This document shows, in pieces, positions 43,433 to 52,138 of a stretch of DNA of 64,000 nucleotides. Both the position numbers and the translations under genes were made by a program. The DNA comes from Bog-756 sp963727075 (GTDB lineage Bacteria > Actinomycetota > Acidimicrobiia > Acidimicrobiales > RAAP-2). The first letter of the stretch is position 1. Every line of letters starts with the position of its first letter. The notes beneath the pieces are model-generated. The model saw only the letters and a program-made list of their open reading frames with translations, was not told the DNA's origin and did no database searches. The stretch is from the NCBI GenBank assembly GCA_963727075.1, contig CAVSET010000002.1, positions 1 to 64,000 on the forward strand, read 5' to 3'.

Positions 43433-44530
43433 TCAACTAGGTAAAGCACGAGGAACGGCGGTCGGCGCTCCGCTGGCGGCCGCCGAATGATATGCGGCTT
43501 CGACGATGCAGTGGGCTCGCAGCGCGTCGGTAAAGTCCGGAGACGCCGGCCGGCCATCTCGGACAGCGTGCACGAATTCACGGTCAGCCACGTACTGGTA
43601 GAAGATGAAGTCGTCGCGCGCCACGCCGAGAGCGGCGAATAGCTCCCGGCGCAAACTCTCAAGGTCTGGATGCTCGGGCGCCGTGCGGGGACGGTGGATG
43701 GTGAACGAGTCCTCGAGGGCCCCGATCACAAAATCGCCGGTGATCTCGACCGTTGCCTGTTCGAAGAAGACCTCGAGTCGGCGTTCCTCGCGGCCCTCTA
43801 CCCCATTGAACGCCGTGGTGACCGTGCCCACCACCTCGTTCTTGTGGGTCACCTGGACGGTGGCGATGTCCTCCACCCCGTACCCGAAGAGCGAGCGGGT
43901 CCGGGCGCAAACCGTGGCTGCCGGCCCGAAGATCCACGCCAGCAGATCGCAGCCGTGGATGGTGTGCTCGAGCAACGCGCCCCCGCCGGCGAGAGCAGGG
44001 TCCGAGCGCCAGGAGGAATGGCCGGCCACGACCGAGCCTGTGGGCCAGAACTGGTCTTCCCGGAGCATGTATCCGAGGGGGGCCCCGAGCATGCCGTCGT
44101 CCACGAGGCGCTTCAGATGGGTGAACAGCGGGTTGAAGCGCGAATGGAAGCCGACCTGCCCCACCACCCCCGACCCCACAACGAGAGCGACGAGGGACTC
44201 CACGGTGGCGAAGGCCGGGGCGAGGGGCTTCTCGCTCATGATTGCCTTTCCGGCGGCCACCGCCGCCTCGATGACGGCGGCATGGGAAGCCGTCGGGCCG
44301 CAGACAAGGACGGCATCGACTTCAGGATTGTCGACGGCAAGGGCGGGGTCGGCTCCTCGGACCTCGAAGGTGCAGTTACGGTGTGCCGCCTCGAGGGCGC
44401 CGGGAGAGGGGTCTACGGCGGCAACGGCCCGGATCTCCCCGTCAGCCACCAGCTTGGCGAGCCCGTCAGCGTGAATCTGACCGTTGGAGCCGCAGCCGAC
44501 CAGCGCAATCCCCAAGACGCCGCCGGTCAT
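43433..44530 (-). CDS. Gfo/Idh/MocA family oxidoreductase
   Basis: 365 residues. The Rossmann motif is GIALVGCGSNGQIHADGL (NAD(P) binding), followed by DAVLVCGPTASHAAVIEAAVAAGKAIMSEKPLA, where the lysine of EKP is the usual catalytic residue. LLEHTIHGCDLLAWIFG contains the histidine/aspartate pair of the active site. Family members oxidise sugars, inositols or related compounds. The substrate is not evident. Confidence 0.88.
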   Translation of the reverse strand: MTGGVLGIALVGCGSNGQIHADGLAKLVADGEIRAVAAVDPSPGALEAAHRNCTFEVRGADPALAVDNPEVDAVLVCGPTASHAAVIEAAVAAGKAIMSEKPLAPAFATVESLVALVVGSGVVGQVGFHSRFNPLFTHLKRLVDDGMLGAPLGYMLREDQFWPTGSVVAGHSSWRSDPALAGGGALLEHTIHGCDLLAWIFGPAATVCARTRSLFGYGVEDIATVQVTHKNEVVGTVTTAFNGVEGREERRLEVFFEQATVEITGDFVIGALEDSFTIHRPRTAPEHPDLESLRRELFAALGVARDDFIFYQYVADREFVHAVRDGRPASPDFTDALRAHCIVEAAYHSAAASGAPTAVPRALPS

Positions 44531-45080
44531 GGGGCGATGGTAGCGAGGAACACGCCGGCGAGGACACTCCGAGCACTCACGCTGGTGCCCTGACCACCGG
44601 GAAAGGGCCGGTCATCACAAGTAAGCGATTCCGTAAGCGTCTCAACCGACCGTGGTCTCGGTGGCATCCTCATTGCGAGGAGGGCCCTCACTGATCCTCG
44701 CGAAACTGATTCGATCTGGGTTGTCAGCTGCTCAGGCTGACAAACCCGTTGCACCACCGCCGGAGCTGAGGACCAACGCTCGACGACGACCCGCGGGAGG
44801 TCGCGACCGAGTAGCCCAAATGACCTCGACGGTGGCGGATACCGCTCTGTCCTCGTCGACGCGATTGTTCTCCAAATTCTTCGACTTCTCCGTGGTCGCT
44901 TGATTGGAGAGATGCACTCATCGGCCTCCATCACAGAGGACGGAGCTGAGTTCGCCGTAAAGATGACCGTCAGCTTCGGAAGCCACTCCGCCGCCGATGA
45001 TGTGGCCCACTCTCTCATGCCAGCGTAGTGTTCGTTGGAACTGCCATTTGCACGCAGCTACGCGACGGCTACGGACCACG
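44531..45080. other. Stretch without a recognisable gene
   Basis: No supported coding frame on either strand over about 550 bases. It may hold the decayed body of an insertion sequence whose end is at 45081. Confidence 0.45.
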
Positions 45081-45111
45081 GTTTAGGGGCACTTCGGAAA
45101 TGAGCGGGGTG
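45081..45111 (+). repeat. Solitary ISL3-like terminal repeat
   Basis: GGCACTTCGGAAATGAGCGG followed by GGTG matches the terminal repeat of the element at 47642-49066 (GGTGCTTCGGAAATAGGCGG) with few differences. No transposase lies next to it, so it is a remnant or an unrelated insertion end. Confidence 0.5.
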
Positions 45112-45152
45112 CGGCGATCGCGATAGTAAGCAGCCGACGCTAGGCGGCCCGG

Positions 45153-45188
45153 AATCTGCCCCACCGATCCGGTGATCTGGGGCAGGGC
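45153..45188 (-). repeat. Cassette site, short form
   Basis: Minus strand: CTGCCCCAGATCACCGG, ATCGGTGGGGCAG. Inner stem CACCG-GAT-CGGTG and outer stem CTGCCC/GGGCAG are both perfect, separated by a one-sided CAGAT bulge. The cleanest short copy. Confidence 0.8.
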
Positions 45189-45246
45189 TTCGGTGATCCA
45201 AAGAGCAAGGCCGTCTCCAAGCTGGGCTCGATACCTCTTGACTTAC

Positions 45247-45281
45247 CTATCATCGATAGCTAGAGTTCCTATCGATGATAG
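45247..45281. promoter_or_regulatory. Perfect inverted repeat, putative TetR operator
   Basis: CTATCATCGATAG (45247-45259) and CTATCGATGATAG (45269-45281) are perfect inverted copies with a 9-base spacer. The centres are 22 bases apart, two helical turns. It ends 27 bases before the TetR-family start, the expected position for autoregulation. Confidence 0.75.
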
Positions 45282-45308
45282 ACAAACGGGCGCGTTGATC
45301 GTCGGCTG

Positions 45309-45893
45309 ATGGCGGACAAGGTCATGCAGCGACGAGAGACCAAGGTGGCCGCGATCGTCGAGTCGGCGTGGAAGCTCGCCAGCGAGCACGGGATCGCTGG
45401 CGTGTCGTTGCACGCCCTGGCCCGCGAGATCGGGATGCGCCAGCCATCGCTTTACGCCTACTTCGACTCGAAGCTGGCACTGTATGACGCAATGTTCGCT
45501 GACGGAAACCGGCATCTGATTGAGCGGCTCGACCTGGTCAAGCTCCCCCGCGATCCACGCGTGGCCCTGAAGAAGTTCTTGGCCGAGTTCGTCGCTTTCG
45601 CACTCGAGGACCCGGCGCGGTATGAGCTGCTCTTCGAGCGCCACGTACCGGGATTCACGCCTTCGCCTACGTCCTACGTCCTCGCCGAGGAAGTGTTGGG
45701 ACGGGTCTACAAGTTGATCAACGAGGCGGGCGTCACCAAACAGGGCGATATCGACTGCATCGTGGCCATGGTCGCCGGCTTGATGGAGGCGCAGCTGAGT
45801 AACGACCCCGGTGGCAACCGTTGGATCCGTCACCTCAACCGTCTCGTCGATCTGTATGTCGACGACGTGCTCGAAAGGAGCAGCCGCTCATGA
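45309..45893 (+). CDS. TetR family transcriptional regulator
   Basis: 194 residues. The DNA-binding domain AAIVESAWKLASEHGIAGVSLHALAREIGMRQPSLYAYFDSK is in the first 60 residues; the helical remainder (YELLFERHVPGFTPSPTSY) resembles TetR_C ligand domains. The stop overlaps the next start in ATGA, so it forms an operon with the isomerase-like gene and probably controls it through the palindrome at 45247. Confidence 0.9.
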   Translation: MADKVMQRRETKVAAIVESAWKLASEHGIAGVSLHALAREIGMRQPSLYAYFDSKLALYDAMFADGNRHLIERLDLVKLPRDPRVALKKFLAEFVAFALEDPARYELLFERHVPGFTPSPTSYVLAEEVLGRVYKLINEAGVTKQGDIDCIVAMVAGLMEAQLSNDPGGNRWIRHLNRLVDLYVDDVLERSSRS

Positions 45894-46621
45894 TGGCAAA
45901 CCGAATCACCCGTCCCGAGGCTCGAGTCCTAGCCGAGGAGGAGTTCACCCGCTTCGCGGACCTGGTCGCGTCGCTTACACCGGAGGAGTGGGTTACGCCT
46001 ACGGACTGCACCGGATGGGACGTTCGCAAGATGGTGCTGCACGTCCTCGGCTCGGGTGAATCCCAGGCGTCAGTCGGAGAGTTCGTCCACCAGTTGAGGC
46101 GGGGCATGCCGCTCAACAAGGAGATCGATTCGCACCACTGGGTCGACGGCATGAACGAACTGCAGATTCGCGAGCGCAACCAACTTTCGAACGACGAGCT
46201 CGTAGTGCAGATTGCAGCGGTGGGCCCGAAGGCGGTCAAGGGCCGGTGGCGCACGCCGCCTCCAGCCCGCTACATCCCCCTTCCATTCGGACCGCCGATC
46301 GGATGGGCCCCCCTCAAGTACCTGCTCGACGTTGGGTTCACGCGGGACGTCTGGGCCCATCGGATCGACATTCATGCGGCCATCGACCGCCCTATGCAGC
46401 TGACGGCCGATCATGACGGCCGCCTCGTCGCCGATATCGTGGCCGAGTGGGCCGGAATCCACGGCCAACCTTTCGAGCTCGTGCTGGAGGGACCCGCAGG
46501 CGGGAAGTTCACGCAGGGCGTCGCCGGCGAGCGCGTCGAGATCGACGTGCAGGACTTCATCCGCACCCTCTCCGGCCGACTGCCCGGCGCGGGGGTCCTC
46601 AGCCATCCCCTGCCCCTGTAG
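45890..46621 (+). CDS. Maleylpyruvate isomerase/DinB-like family protein
   Basis: ATG at 45890 with AAAGGAG upstream, overlapping the TetR stop; 243 residues. ITRPEARVLAEEEFTRFADLVASLTPEEW and CTGWDVRKMVLHVLGSGES are the mycothiol-dependent maleylpyruvate isomerase N-terminal domain, with metal-ligand histidines in VLHVLGS and near VWAHRIDIHAA. The C-terminal part is a small SCP2-like domain. The family transfers thiols such as mycothiol in detoxification. The stop abuts a cassette site. Confidence 0.82.
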   Translation: MMANRITRPEARVLAEEEFTRFADLVASLTPEEWVTPTDCTGWDVRKMVLHVLGSGESQASVGEFVHQLRRGMPLNKEIDSHHWVDGMNELQIRERNQLSNDELVVQIAAVGPKAVKGRWRTPPPARYIPLPFGPPIGWAPLKYLLDVGFTRDVWAHRIDIHAAIDRPMQLTADHDGRLVADIVAEWAGIHGQPFELVLEGPAGGKFTQGVAGERVEIDVQDFIRTLSGRLPGAGVLSHPLPL

Positions 46622-46700
46622 TGCCGGTCGGTGGCGGTTAGCGATCGGAAAGCACTCGTCCCTCAATAACGCACCCACTCCCGGCGTTCTGGGATACCCA
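46621..46700 (-). repeat. Cassette site, long form
   Basis: Minus strand: GGGTATCCCAGAACGCCGGG, AGTGGGTGCGTTATTGAGG, GACGAGTGCTTTCCG, then GCTAACCGCCACCGACCGGCAC. Nearly the same as the site split by IS110 copy B. Points left. Confidence 0.78.
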
Positions 46701-46745
46701 GAATCCGCTCGGTATCGGCATGTCCGCTGCGGATATCTCGCTCAG

Positions 46746-47138
46746 TTACCCCGGAGGAGCAAAGAACTCGAGAGCGATGTTGTCCGGGTCACGGAACGAC
46801 AAGCCTGAGCCGTACGGCGCATCGACGATGCCGCCGTTTGTGATGCCGAGCTTGTTCAGCTGGCGCTCCCACTCCTCGAGTTCAGACCGGCTAGCACAAG
46901 CGAAGGCCAGATGGTCCAAGCCAGGGCGACGCTCGTCGAACGGTTCCGTGCTCTTTAGGTCCGGAAACTGGTGAATGCCGACGAGCGTCCCTCCCATAAG
47001 CCAGACGACGTGGTGGAAAGGACCGGTATCCTCATCGATGACCGGATCGGAGCCGAACAACTGCTGATACCAGGGGCGGCTGCGCCCGAGGTCGCTTACG
47101 GTTAAAGCGACGTGCGTGATCGCAGGAAACTCGGGCAT
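46746..47138 (-). CDS. VOC/glyoxalase family protein
   Basis: ATG at 47138 with GGGAGG upstream; 130 residues. Two beta-alpha-beta-beta-beta modules: THVALTVSDLGRSRPWYQQLFG and LDHLAFACASRSELEEWERQL. Probable metal ligands are the histidines in THVAL and LDHLAF, and the glutamate in IALEFFAPPG. The family includes lyases, dioxygenases and antibiotic-binding proteins; the role is unknown here. Confidence 0.87.
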   Translation of the reverse strand: MPEFPAITHVALTVSDLGRSRPWYQQLFGSDPVIDEDTGPFHHVVWLMGGTLVGIHQFPDLKSTEPFDERRPGLDHLAFACASRSELEEWERQLNKLGITNGGIVDAPYGSGLSFRDPDNIALEFFAPPG

Positions 47139-47260
47139 CGACGGCCTCCCTATGAGATGTGCGTGGAGGTTAGCCGGGTTTCGTTCCCCAGACACCCGGG
47201 AGACGCCCTCTCGACCCAGCCGGCCGTGCTCGGGACCCTTCGTAGGTGTCCGCTAGCCCA

Positions 47261-47302
47261 TAGGTGCCGTGCTGACCCACCGATCCGGCGATGAGGGATG
47301 CC
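47261..47302 (-). repeat. Cassette site, short form
   Basis: Minus strand: GGGCATCCCTCATCGCCGG, ATCGGTGGGTCAGCACGGCACC. Stem CGCCG-GAT-CGGTG has one G-T pair. Points left. Confidence 0.68.
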
Positions 47303-47385
47303 CTTGGCGGGAACGGCGTTGTCCGGTGGGTCGCACATATGCCGTCCGTTGAATTGGTCAAAACGGTGACCCACGTGACCTTGGT

Positions 47386-47610
47386 CTAGAGCCCCAGATC
47401 ACTCAGCTTTCGTGCAACCGGTGCGTCAAAGTTCTGATGCACCGCAAATGCTAGAAGCGCCGCCACGATTGCTACTGCGAGTTTCTGCCTGAAGATCGCT
47501 TTGGCGACAGCCGTCACGAGGAGCCCGATCAGGACGTGGGCAACCGTCTTCGCCAATAGGCTTGGTGGAGTTACAGGTTCTCCCATCTCATTCATGACCA
47601 CCGATTTCAT
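47386..47610 (-). CDS. Small membrane protein, hypothetical
   Basis: 74 residues starting MKSVVMNEMGEPVTPP, with one or two hydrophobic helices (VAHVLIGLLVTAVAKAIF, VAIVAALLAFAVHQNF). No clear ribosome binding site. Its upstream region is cut by the ISL3 element at 47642, so its promoter may be lost. Confidence 0.45.
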   Translation of the reverse strand: MKSVVMNEMGEPVTPPSLLAKTVAHVLIGLLVTAVAKAIFRQKLAVAIVAALLAFAVHQNFDAPVARKLSDLGL

Positions 47611-47641
47611 CACCCAACGGTGGCCAGATGCAACAGTCATC

Positions 47642-49066
47642 AAACCGGTGCTTCGGAAATAGGCGGGGTGCAGTAGCTGGATCCGCGAGCCGCGTAGCGG
47701 GGGTCCACCAATCTGAGGTTGTTCGACGACCTGAGATGGAGGACCCCCGTGGTGACTGACCCTACCGCGCGCGCTGGCCTGGATGATCGGTCTTCCGGCG
47801 ATCACCTTCCTTGGCGGGGAGGATGGAGCAGATGGCGAGGCCCGCATCCACGTCGAGACGGCCCTGTCGCGAACGGGGTGCCCGAGCTGCGGGGTCATCG
47901 CTCGGGCGAAGGGGCGCTCCCGGGTGGTGTTCGTCGACCTCCCACTGTTCGACCGGACCTCCCGCCTGGTGTGGCACAAGCGCCGGTGGGCCTGCCCCGA
48001 CGACACGTGCTCGGTGGGCACCTGGACCGAGGAGGATGATCGCATCGCCGGTCCTCGCCAGGTGCTCACCTCCCGAGCGGCCCGGTGGGCGACCGAGCAG
48101 GTCGGACGCCAAGCGAGGAGCGTGAATGAGGTGGCCCGTTCCTTGGGCTGCGACTGGCACACGGTGAACGACACCGTCGTCGCCTACGGCGAGGCTCTCC
48201 TCGCCGCCGATGTCGACCGGTTCACGACGGTTTCCGCGCCCTCGGGATCGACGAGGTGCTCATGGTCAGGGTCGGCCCCTACCACCGCCAGAGCTTCTCC
48301 ACTCAGCTCGTCGACGTCGACCGTGGTCAGTTGCTCGATGTCGTCCCAGGTCGGGGCAGCGTCGAGCCCATGGCCTGGCTGGCGGAGCAGGGGCCCGCCT
48401 TCCGCTCGGCCATCACCTATGGCACCCTCGATCTCTCTGGTCCCTACCGGCGAGTCTTCGAGGTCATGGTGCCCTCGGCCACCTTCGTCGCCGACCCCTT
48501 CCATCTCGTGCGCCACGCCAACGCCAAGCTCGACGAGTGCCGGAGGCGGGTCCAGAACGAGACCCTCGGGCATCGGGGCCGCAAGCACGACCCTCTCTTC
48601 CGGTGCCGGCGGCTCCTCACCCGGGCGAAGGAGCGTCTCGACGAGAAGAGCCACGACAAGCTCACCGGGTTGCTGCGGGCCGGTGATCCGAACGGCGACG
48701 TGGCCACCTGCTGGGAGGCCAAGGAGGCCGTTCGCGAGCTCTACACCCACGCCGATGCCGATGTCGCCCTCCAGTGGGTCGACCAACTCGGCACGGGATC
48801 TCCAGGACCGCGACTATCCGATCGAGGCCCGCTCCCTCGGGCGGACCCTGGTGCGATGGAGGAAGGAGATCGCCGCCTGGCACCACGCCCACGTGACGAA
48901 CGGACCGACCGAAGCGGTCAATAACTTGATCAAGCGAGTGAAGCGAGCCGCCTTCGGGTTCACGAGCTTCCGGAACTACCGGATCCGCTCACTCCTCTAC
49001 GCTGGCAAGCCCAACTGGCATCGACTCGCGAGCGTCACACCCCGCTGAAATCCGAAGTGCCGGTTT
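47642..49066 (+). mobile_element. ISL3 family insertion sequence, decayed
   Basis: Terminal inverted repeats AAACCGGTGCTTCGG/AAACCGGCACTTCGG extend to the shared GCGGGGTG, about 29 bases with few mismatches. It carries a frame-broken ISL3 transposase. No target duplication was found. Confidence 0.8.
47783..49048 (+). pseudogene. ISL3 family transposase, two frame breaks
   Basis: The zinc-ribbon N-terminus (TGCPSCGVIARAKG, RWACPDDTCSVGTW) and helix-turn-helix (SVNEVARSLGCDWHTVND) are in the first frame. The frame changes near 48225 to LGIDEVLMVRVGPY and VADPFHLVRHANAKLDECRR (catalytic core), and returns near 48790 for RDYPIEARSLGRTLVRWRKEI and NGPTEAVNNLIKRVKRAAFGF, which holds the DDE glutamate. 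Repaired length is about 420 residues. Confidence 0.82.
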
Positions 49067-49334
49067 AGGCAGTCTGTCCAGAAATTCGACTGAAGACCGC
49101 GGTCCTCAGACGGGTCTCCGTCGAGGCTCGACGGCCCCCTCAAGCAACACTCAGCTCCACTTGCTGAGATGTCCGGTCACGACTTCCGGCGTGCGTGCTG
49201 GGAATTGGATGCATGAAGACGTCGTCAAGTTGACCCAGTCGGACTGCCGGATCCACTCAACACGAGACCTCGACAGACTCTTGGATGGATGACACCATCA
49301 AAGGCGTTCGCCGAAGCCGATGCGATGACCGCTT
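49067..49334. other. Intergenic stretch
   Basis: Between the ISL3 right end and a partial cassette site; no supported gene. Confidence 0.45.
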
Positions 49335-49360
49335 GAGGACACAGGCGATAGGGGCACCCG
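49335..49360 (-). repeat. Cassette half-site
   Basis: Minus strand GGGTGCCCCTATCGCC, as in the left twin at 17616, but the sequence departs after the core. Partial copy only. Confidence 0.4.
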
Positions 49361-49551
49361 GGCTCAGCCCTCACCGCTTTGGCGTAGAACTCGACATGAT
49401 CCACCGAGCCAGGGTAGGGCAGGGAGTGAGGAGTGACGGGAGCATCCAACCTGTTTGGCACCCACAGGCACTCCCTCGACAGGGCGAGGGGGGGCTACTC
49501 TCGTTGCGCCTTGGCTTGACTGCGAGCTGGTCGAGGTACAAGCATCGCATC

Positions 49552-50406
49552 ATGCGTCATCGTCTCTGGCTGGCGGCCCTCGCTGTCCTCGCGATCGTCG
49601 CCACCGGATGTGACTGGCCAAATATCGTCCCAGCCGGCAATGCACCAATGCGATATCGCGACCCGATCTTCAACGCGGTAACGGTGACGAGCAACGTGAC
49701 GTATGGCAGCGCAGTCAATCTAGAGAACCAGACAATCCAACTGCAGCTCGACATGTATCAGCCGACTGGCGACACCGTCACCGCTCGACCCGCGATTGTG
49801 TGGGTCCATGGCGGCTCGTTCTGTTGCGGCAACAAGACTTCGGCCGAGCTCGTCGACGAAGCAACGACGTTCTCCAAAGAGGGATATCTGAACGTCTCGA
49901 TCGACTATCGGCTTGAGTCACCTGGCTGCTCGGGATCCTTCTCGAATTGCGGTCAGGCGATTCAGGAAGCGGCAGCAGATGCGCAGACGGCGGTGCGGTT
50001 CCTTCGAACCAACGCCACGACTTACGGCATCGACCCGAATCGCATCGCCATCGGCGGTACGTCCGCGGGTGCGATCACCGCACTGAACGTGGGCTATTCC
50101 TCCTCGGAGGATCCGTCGGCGAGAGTTCGAGCGGCGGTCTCGCTCTCAGGTGCGCAGCTCGGCGTCGGCACCATCTCTCATGGCGACGCCCCGGCCCTCG
50201 ACTTTCACTGCACCACCGACCCGCTCGTTTCGTACCAGGCGGCCGTGAACACGATCAATGCGGCGAAGGCTGAAGGGCTCGACGCGTTCCTCGAGTCCTG
50301 GAGCGAGACTTGCCACGCGCCGTACGCCGAGCACCGTCAACAGATCCTCGACCAGTCGAGGAACTTCTTGTGGTGGGAAATGGACCTCGCCGACGCGGCA
50401 ACGTGA
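49552..50406 (+). CDS. Exported alpha/beta-hydrolase (esterase/lipase family)
   Basis: ATG at 49552 is chosen because the signal and a lipobox-like end follow (LAVLAIVATGC); 284 residues. The oxyanion motif is WVHGGSFCCGN, the nucleophile is in GGTSAGAIT, and the histidine in ETCHAPYAEH is the likely triad member. Cysteines in the lid region (SPGCSGSFSNCG) may form a disulfide. Related to carboxylesterase/HSL-like enzymes outside the membrane. The gene is followed by a cassette site of opposite polarity. Confidence 0.83.
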   Translation: MRHRLWLAALAVLAIVATGCDWPNIVPAGNAPMRYRDPIFNAVTVTSNVTYGSAVNLENQTIQLQLDMYQPTGDTVTARPAIVWVHGGSFCCGNKTSAELVDEATTFSKEGYLNVSIDYRLESPGCSGSFSNCGQAIQEAAADAQTAVRFLRTNATTYGIDPNRIAIGGTSAGAITALNVGYSSSEDPSARVRAAVSLSGAQLGVGTISHGDAPALDFHCTTDPLVSYQAAVNTINAAKAEGLDAFLESWSETCHAPYAEHRQQILDQSRNFLWWEMDLADAAT

Positions 50407-50532
50407 GCGGAACACCCTGGGGGTGTCGACACGCTCATCACCTGGGTCTCCCCCCAGCTCGTCGTGGATGCGGTCCGAAACTTTGGCCACCTCCGTCGAT
50501 GTGGGAAGGCTGGGATCGCAGGTAGAGGTATC

Positions 50533-50592
50533 CTCGAGGTGCCGCTTGTCACAGTCAATAACCGCCGCCGAGCCGGCGTTCAGGGGCACTCG
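50533..50592 (-). repeat. Cassette site, long form (last one in the window)
   Basis: Minus strand: GAGTGCCCCTGAACGCCGG, CTCGGCGGCGGTTATTGACTG, AAGCGGCACCTC. Stem CGCCG-GCT-CGGCG and the arms GTGCC/GGCAC are perfect. No further copy is seen to 64 kb. Confidence 0.8.
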
Positions 50593-50651
50593 CCTCCGAC
50601 CTCGTCTAGAGTCGAATCGCAGCAGCCTGGTGGCTTGGAGGGAGGTCAGAG

Positions 50652-50836
50652 ATGATCAAGTCAGCCCTTAGAGCGGCCGGAATACTCACCCTGCAGCCAT
50701 ACTTACTGGGCCCGTTCTTGTGCTCGCTCCAACCCAAGCCCTGGCCAAGACTCAGGACTGCACCCCGCGACCCTCGGCTGATCTCGCTGGGTGCAACTAC
50801 GCCAACGCCACTAGTCCGGGCGTTGGGGCCCGGGTT
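50652..50836 (+). pseudogene. Truncated secreted pentapeptide-repeat-like protein
   Basis: ATG at 50652 follows GGAGGGAGG. It begins MIKSALRAAGILTL and, after a frame change within the signal peptide, continues LAPTQALAKTQDC, ADLAGCNYANA, the usual entry into exported pentapeptide-repeat proteins (ADL-GCN). The repeats then stop. Only the first 55 codons or so remain. Confidence 0.5.
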
Positions 50837-51072
50837 GGAATGAGGGTGCAAATCGAATGGTGCTGCACAGTCTTCGAGGACGGGTGCTCCGATCACCAGG
50901 TATCCGACAGCGATGAGCCCTCCCGCTGCTGTGGCGACAAAGAGGTTCAGCCTGGCCGTCAGAGATGGCTCTAGCCTTGCCAGAACGACAAACGAACGAG
51001 CGCTGAGACGAGTGTGCCGAGGAGCGGCCGAGCGACGTCCCGAAGGTCTGATCCCTTATTGGGCAATCAGAT

Positions 51073-51231
51073 TCAGCTCTCGTCATTTTCTCGAGTAGAG
51101 GCTTTCCACACAGCGCCGCACTCGCTGCAACGAGGCATAGCCTCGAGTCCAAGCAGACCAGTTCCATCCCGGAAGATGAGGCCCCACGCCTTCCTGCCAC
51201 AATGGAGGCACGGGGCTTGGGGCTCATCCAT
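51073..51231 (-). CDS. Small zinc-ribbon protein
   Basis: 52 residues from ATG 51231: MDEPQAPCLHCGRKAWG, then PRCSECGAVWKAS. The two C--C knuckles 24 residues apart (CLHC, CSEC) should bind one zinc. No ribosome binding site is clear. Small zinc ribbons of this type often bind nucleic acid or protein partners; the role is unknown. Confidence 0.5.
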   Translation of the reverse strand: MDEPQAPCLHCGRKAWGLIFRDGTGLLGLEAMPRCSECGAVWKASTRENDES

Positions 51232-51281
51232 AGCTACCCCAATACCCGCTTAGGCGGCCACTACACCCATGGGACGCGAAA

Positions 51282-51307
51282 GAGGCCCCGGCAGAAACCG
51301 GGGCCTC
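51282..51307 (-). terminator. Intrinsic terminator after the CsbD gene
   Basis: Perfect 10-bp stem GAGGCCCCGG/CCGGGGCCTC with a six-base loop, followed on the minus strand by TTTCG. It lies 20 bases beyond the CsbD stop. Confidence 0.75.
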
Positions 51308-51326
51308 AATCGCGGTTAGAGCCGAA

Positions 51327-51494
51327 CTACAGAGCGTCCTTCACTTTCTCACCGGCCTGCTTCAGGTTTCCCGAGGCCTTGTCGGCCTTACCCTTTGCCT
51401 GCATCGACCTGTCGTCGGTGGCCTTACCGACCTTGTCTTTGACGTCACCCTTGGCAGCCTGTGCCTTGTCCTTTGCCTTGTCAGCGATTCCCAC
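51327..51494 (-). CDS. CsbD-like stress protein
   Basis: GTG at 51494 with AAGGAGG 7 bases upstream; 55 residues. GIADKAKDKAQAAKGDVKDKVGKATDDRSMQAKGKAD is the lysine/alanine-rich CsbD family pattern of small soluble stress proteins. It leads a group with two small membrane proteins (51544 and 51723) in the same direction and is followed by a terminator. Confidence 0.88.
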   Translation of the reverse strand: MGIADKAKDKAQAAKGDVKDKVGKATDDRSMQAKGKADKASGNLKQAGEKVKDAL

Positions 51495-51543
51495 TTTTCC
51501 TCCTTGTGTCGTACGAACGTTCGATATCCGAGACTGCAAACCG

Positions 51544-51708
51544 CTACCAGCGGTAGAAGCCGTGTCTCCCAGCACCTTCGCCTCGACCGAGAGCAAATCC
51601 GATCAGCCACAACACCAGCAAGACCGCAGCCACCAGCCAGAGCGCGTGAAGCGCGAACCCGAGGCCGGCAAACAGCACGACCACTAAGAACGCCAACAGG
51701 ATGAGCAT
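51544..51708 (-). CDS. Small hydrophobic protein of the lmo0937/DUF5670 type
   Basis: 54 residues from ATG 51708 (AAAGGAA upstream). Two membrane helices (LILLAFLVVVLFAGLGFAL, LWLVAAVLLVLWLIGFAL) and a short basic tail. A paralogue lies at 58569. Such proteins commonly accompany CsbD genes; the function is undefined. Confidence 0.7.
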   Translation of the reverse strand: MLILLAFLVVVLFAGLGFALHALWLVAAVLLVLWLIGFALGRGEGAGRHGFYRW

Positions 51709-51722
51709 TTCCAAATTCCTTT

Positions 51723-51971
51723 CTAGATGTAGGTATCGTCCCGACGCACTACGTTCCCTCGTCCATCGTCGACGACCGTGCGGTGCCGACGAAAGCCGGT
51801 GCCCATCAAGCCGATGAGTGCCAACACGGCTCCTACCACCCCGACGATCATCAGAATGATCCCGACAGTGTGGACATTGAATCCGTGCTGATCGGGACTG
51901 ACCGTAAGGGCAAAATCCAGAACTGCACCCACTGCGAAGGCCACAATGCTTGCTACAAGTCCACCAACCAT
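51723..51971 (-). CDS. Small membrane protein (DUF6458-like)
   Basis: 82 residues; ATG at 51971 after GGAGGGG. Two hydrophobic helices (VASIVAFAVGAVLDFAL, VGIILMIVGVVGAVLALIGL) and a charged C-terminus TVVDDGRGNVVRRD. First gene of the minus-strand CsbD group. Confidence 0.72.
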   Translation of the reverse strand: MVGGLVASIVAFAVGAVLDFALTVSPDQHGFNVHTVGIILMIVGVVGAVLALIGLMGTGFRRHRTVVDDGRGNVVRRDDTYI

Positions 51972-52138
51972 CTCTCAACCCCTCCTCGAGTTGGACGGAA
52001 TCCAGCTTTACCCATCGTCGGCTCCCACAAACATTCCGTTTCACAACTCACACCGCGGGTACTGCAAGAAGAATGGTTGGGAACCGTGACGACGAATCCG
52101 AAAGTCCCAGTGAGCTGATTCCGCCTTCGGAGACGTTC

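Noticed and set aside
2979..50592. Cassette sites as simple transcription terminators
   Set aside because: Some lie after genes, but several sit between divergent starts (16580, 27314), have no T-run, and two are split by a site-specific IS. Terminator function in addition is not excluded.
2979..50592. Classical integron attC sites
   Set aside because: No RYYYAAC/GTTRRRY core pair could be aligned consistently in the copies, so the term attC was not used.
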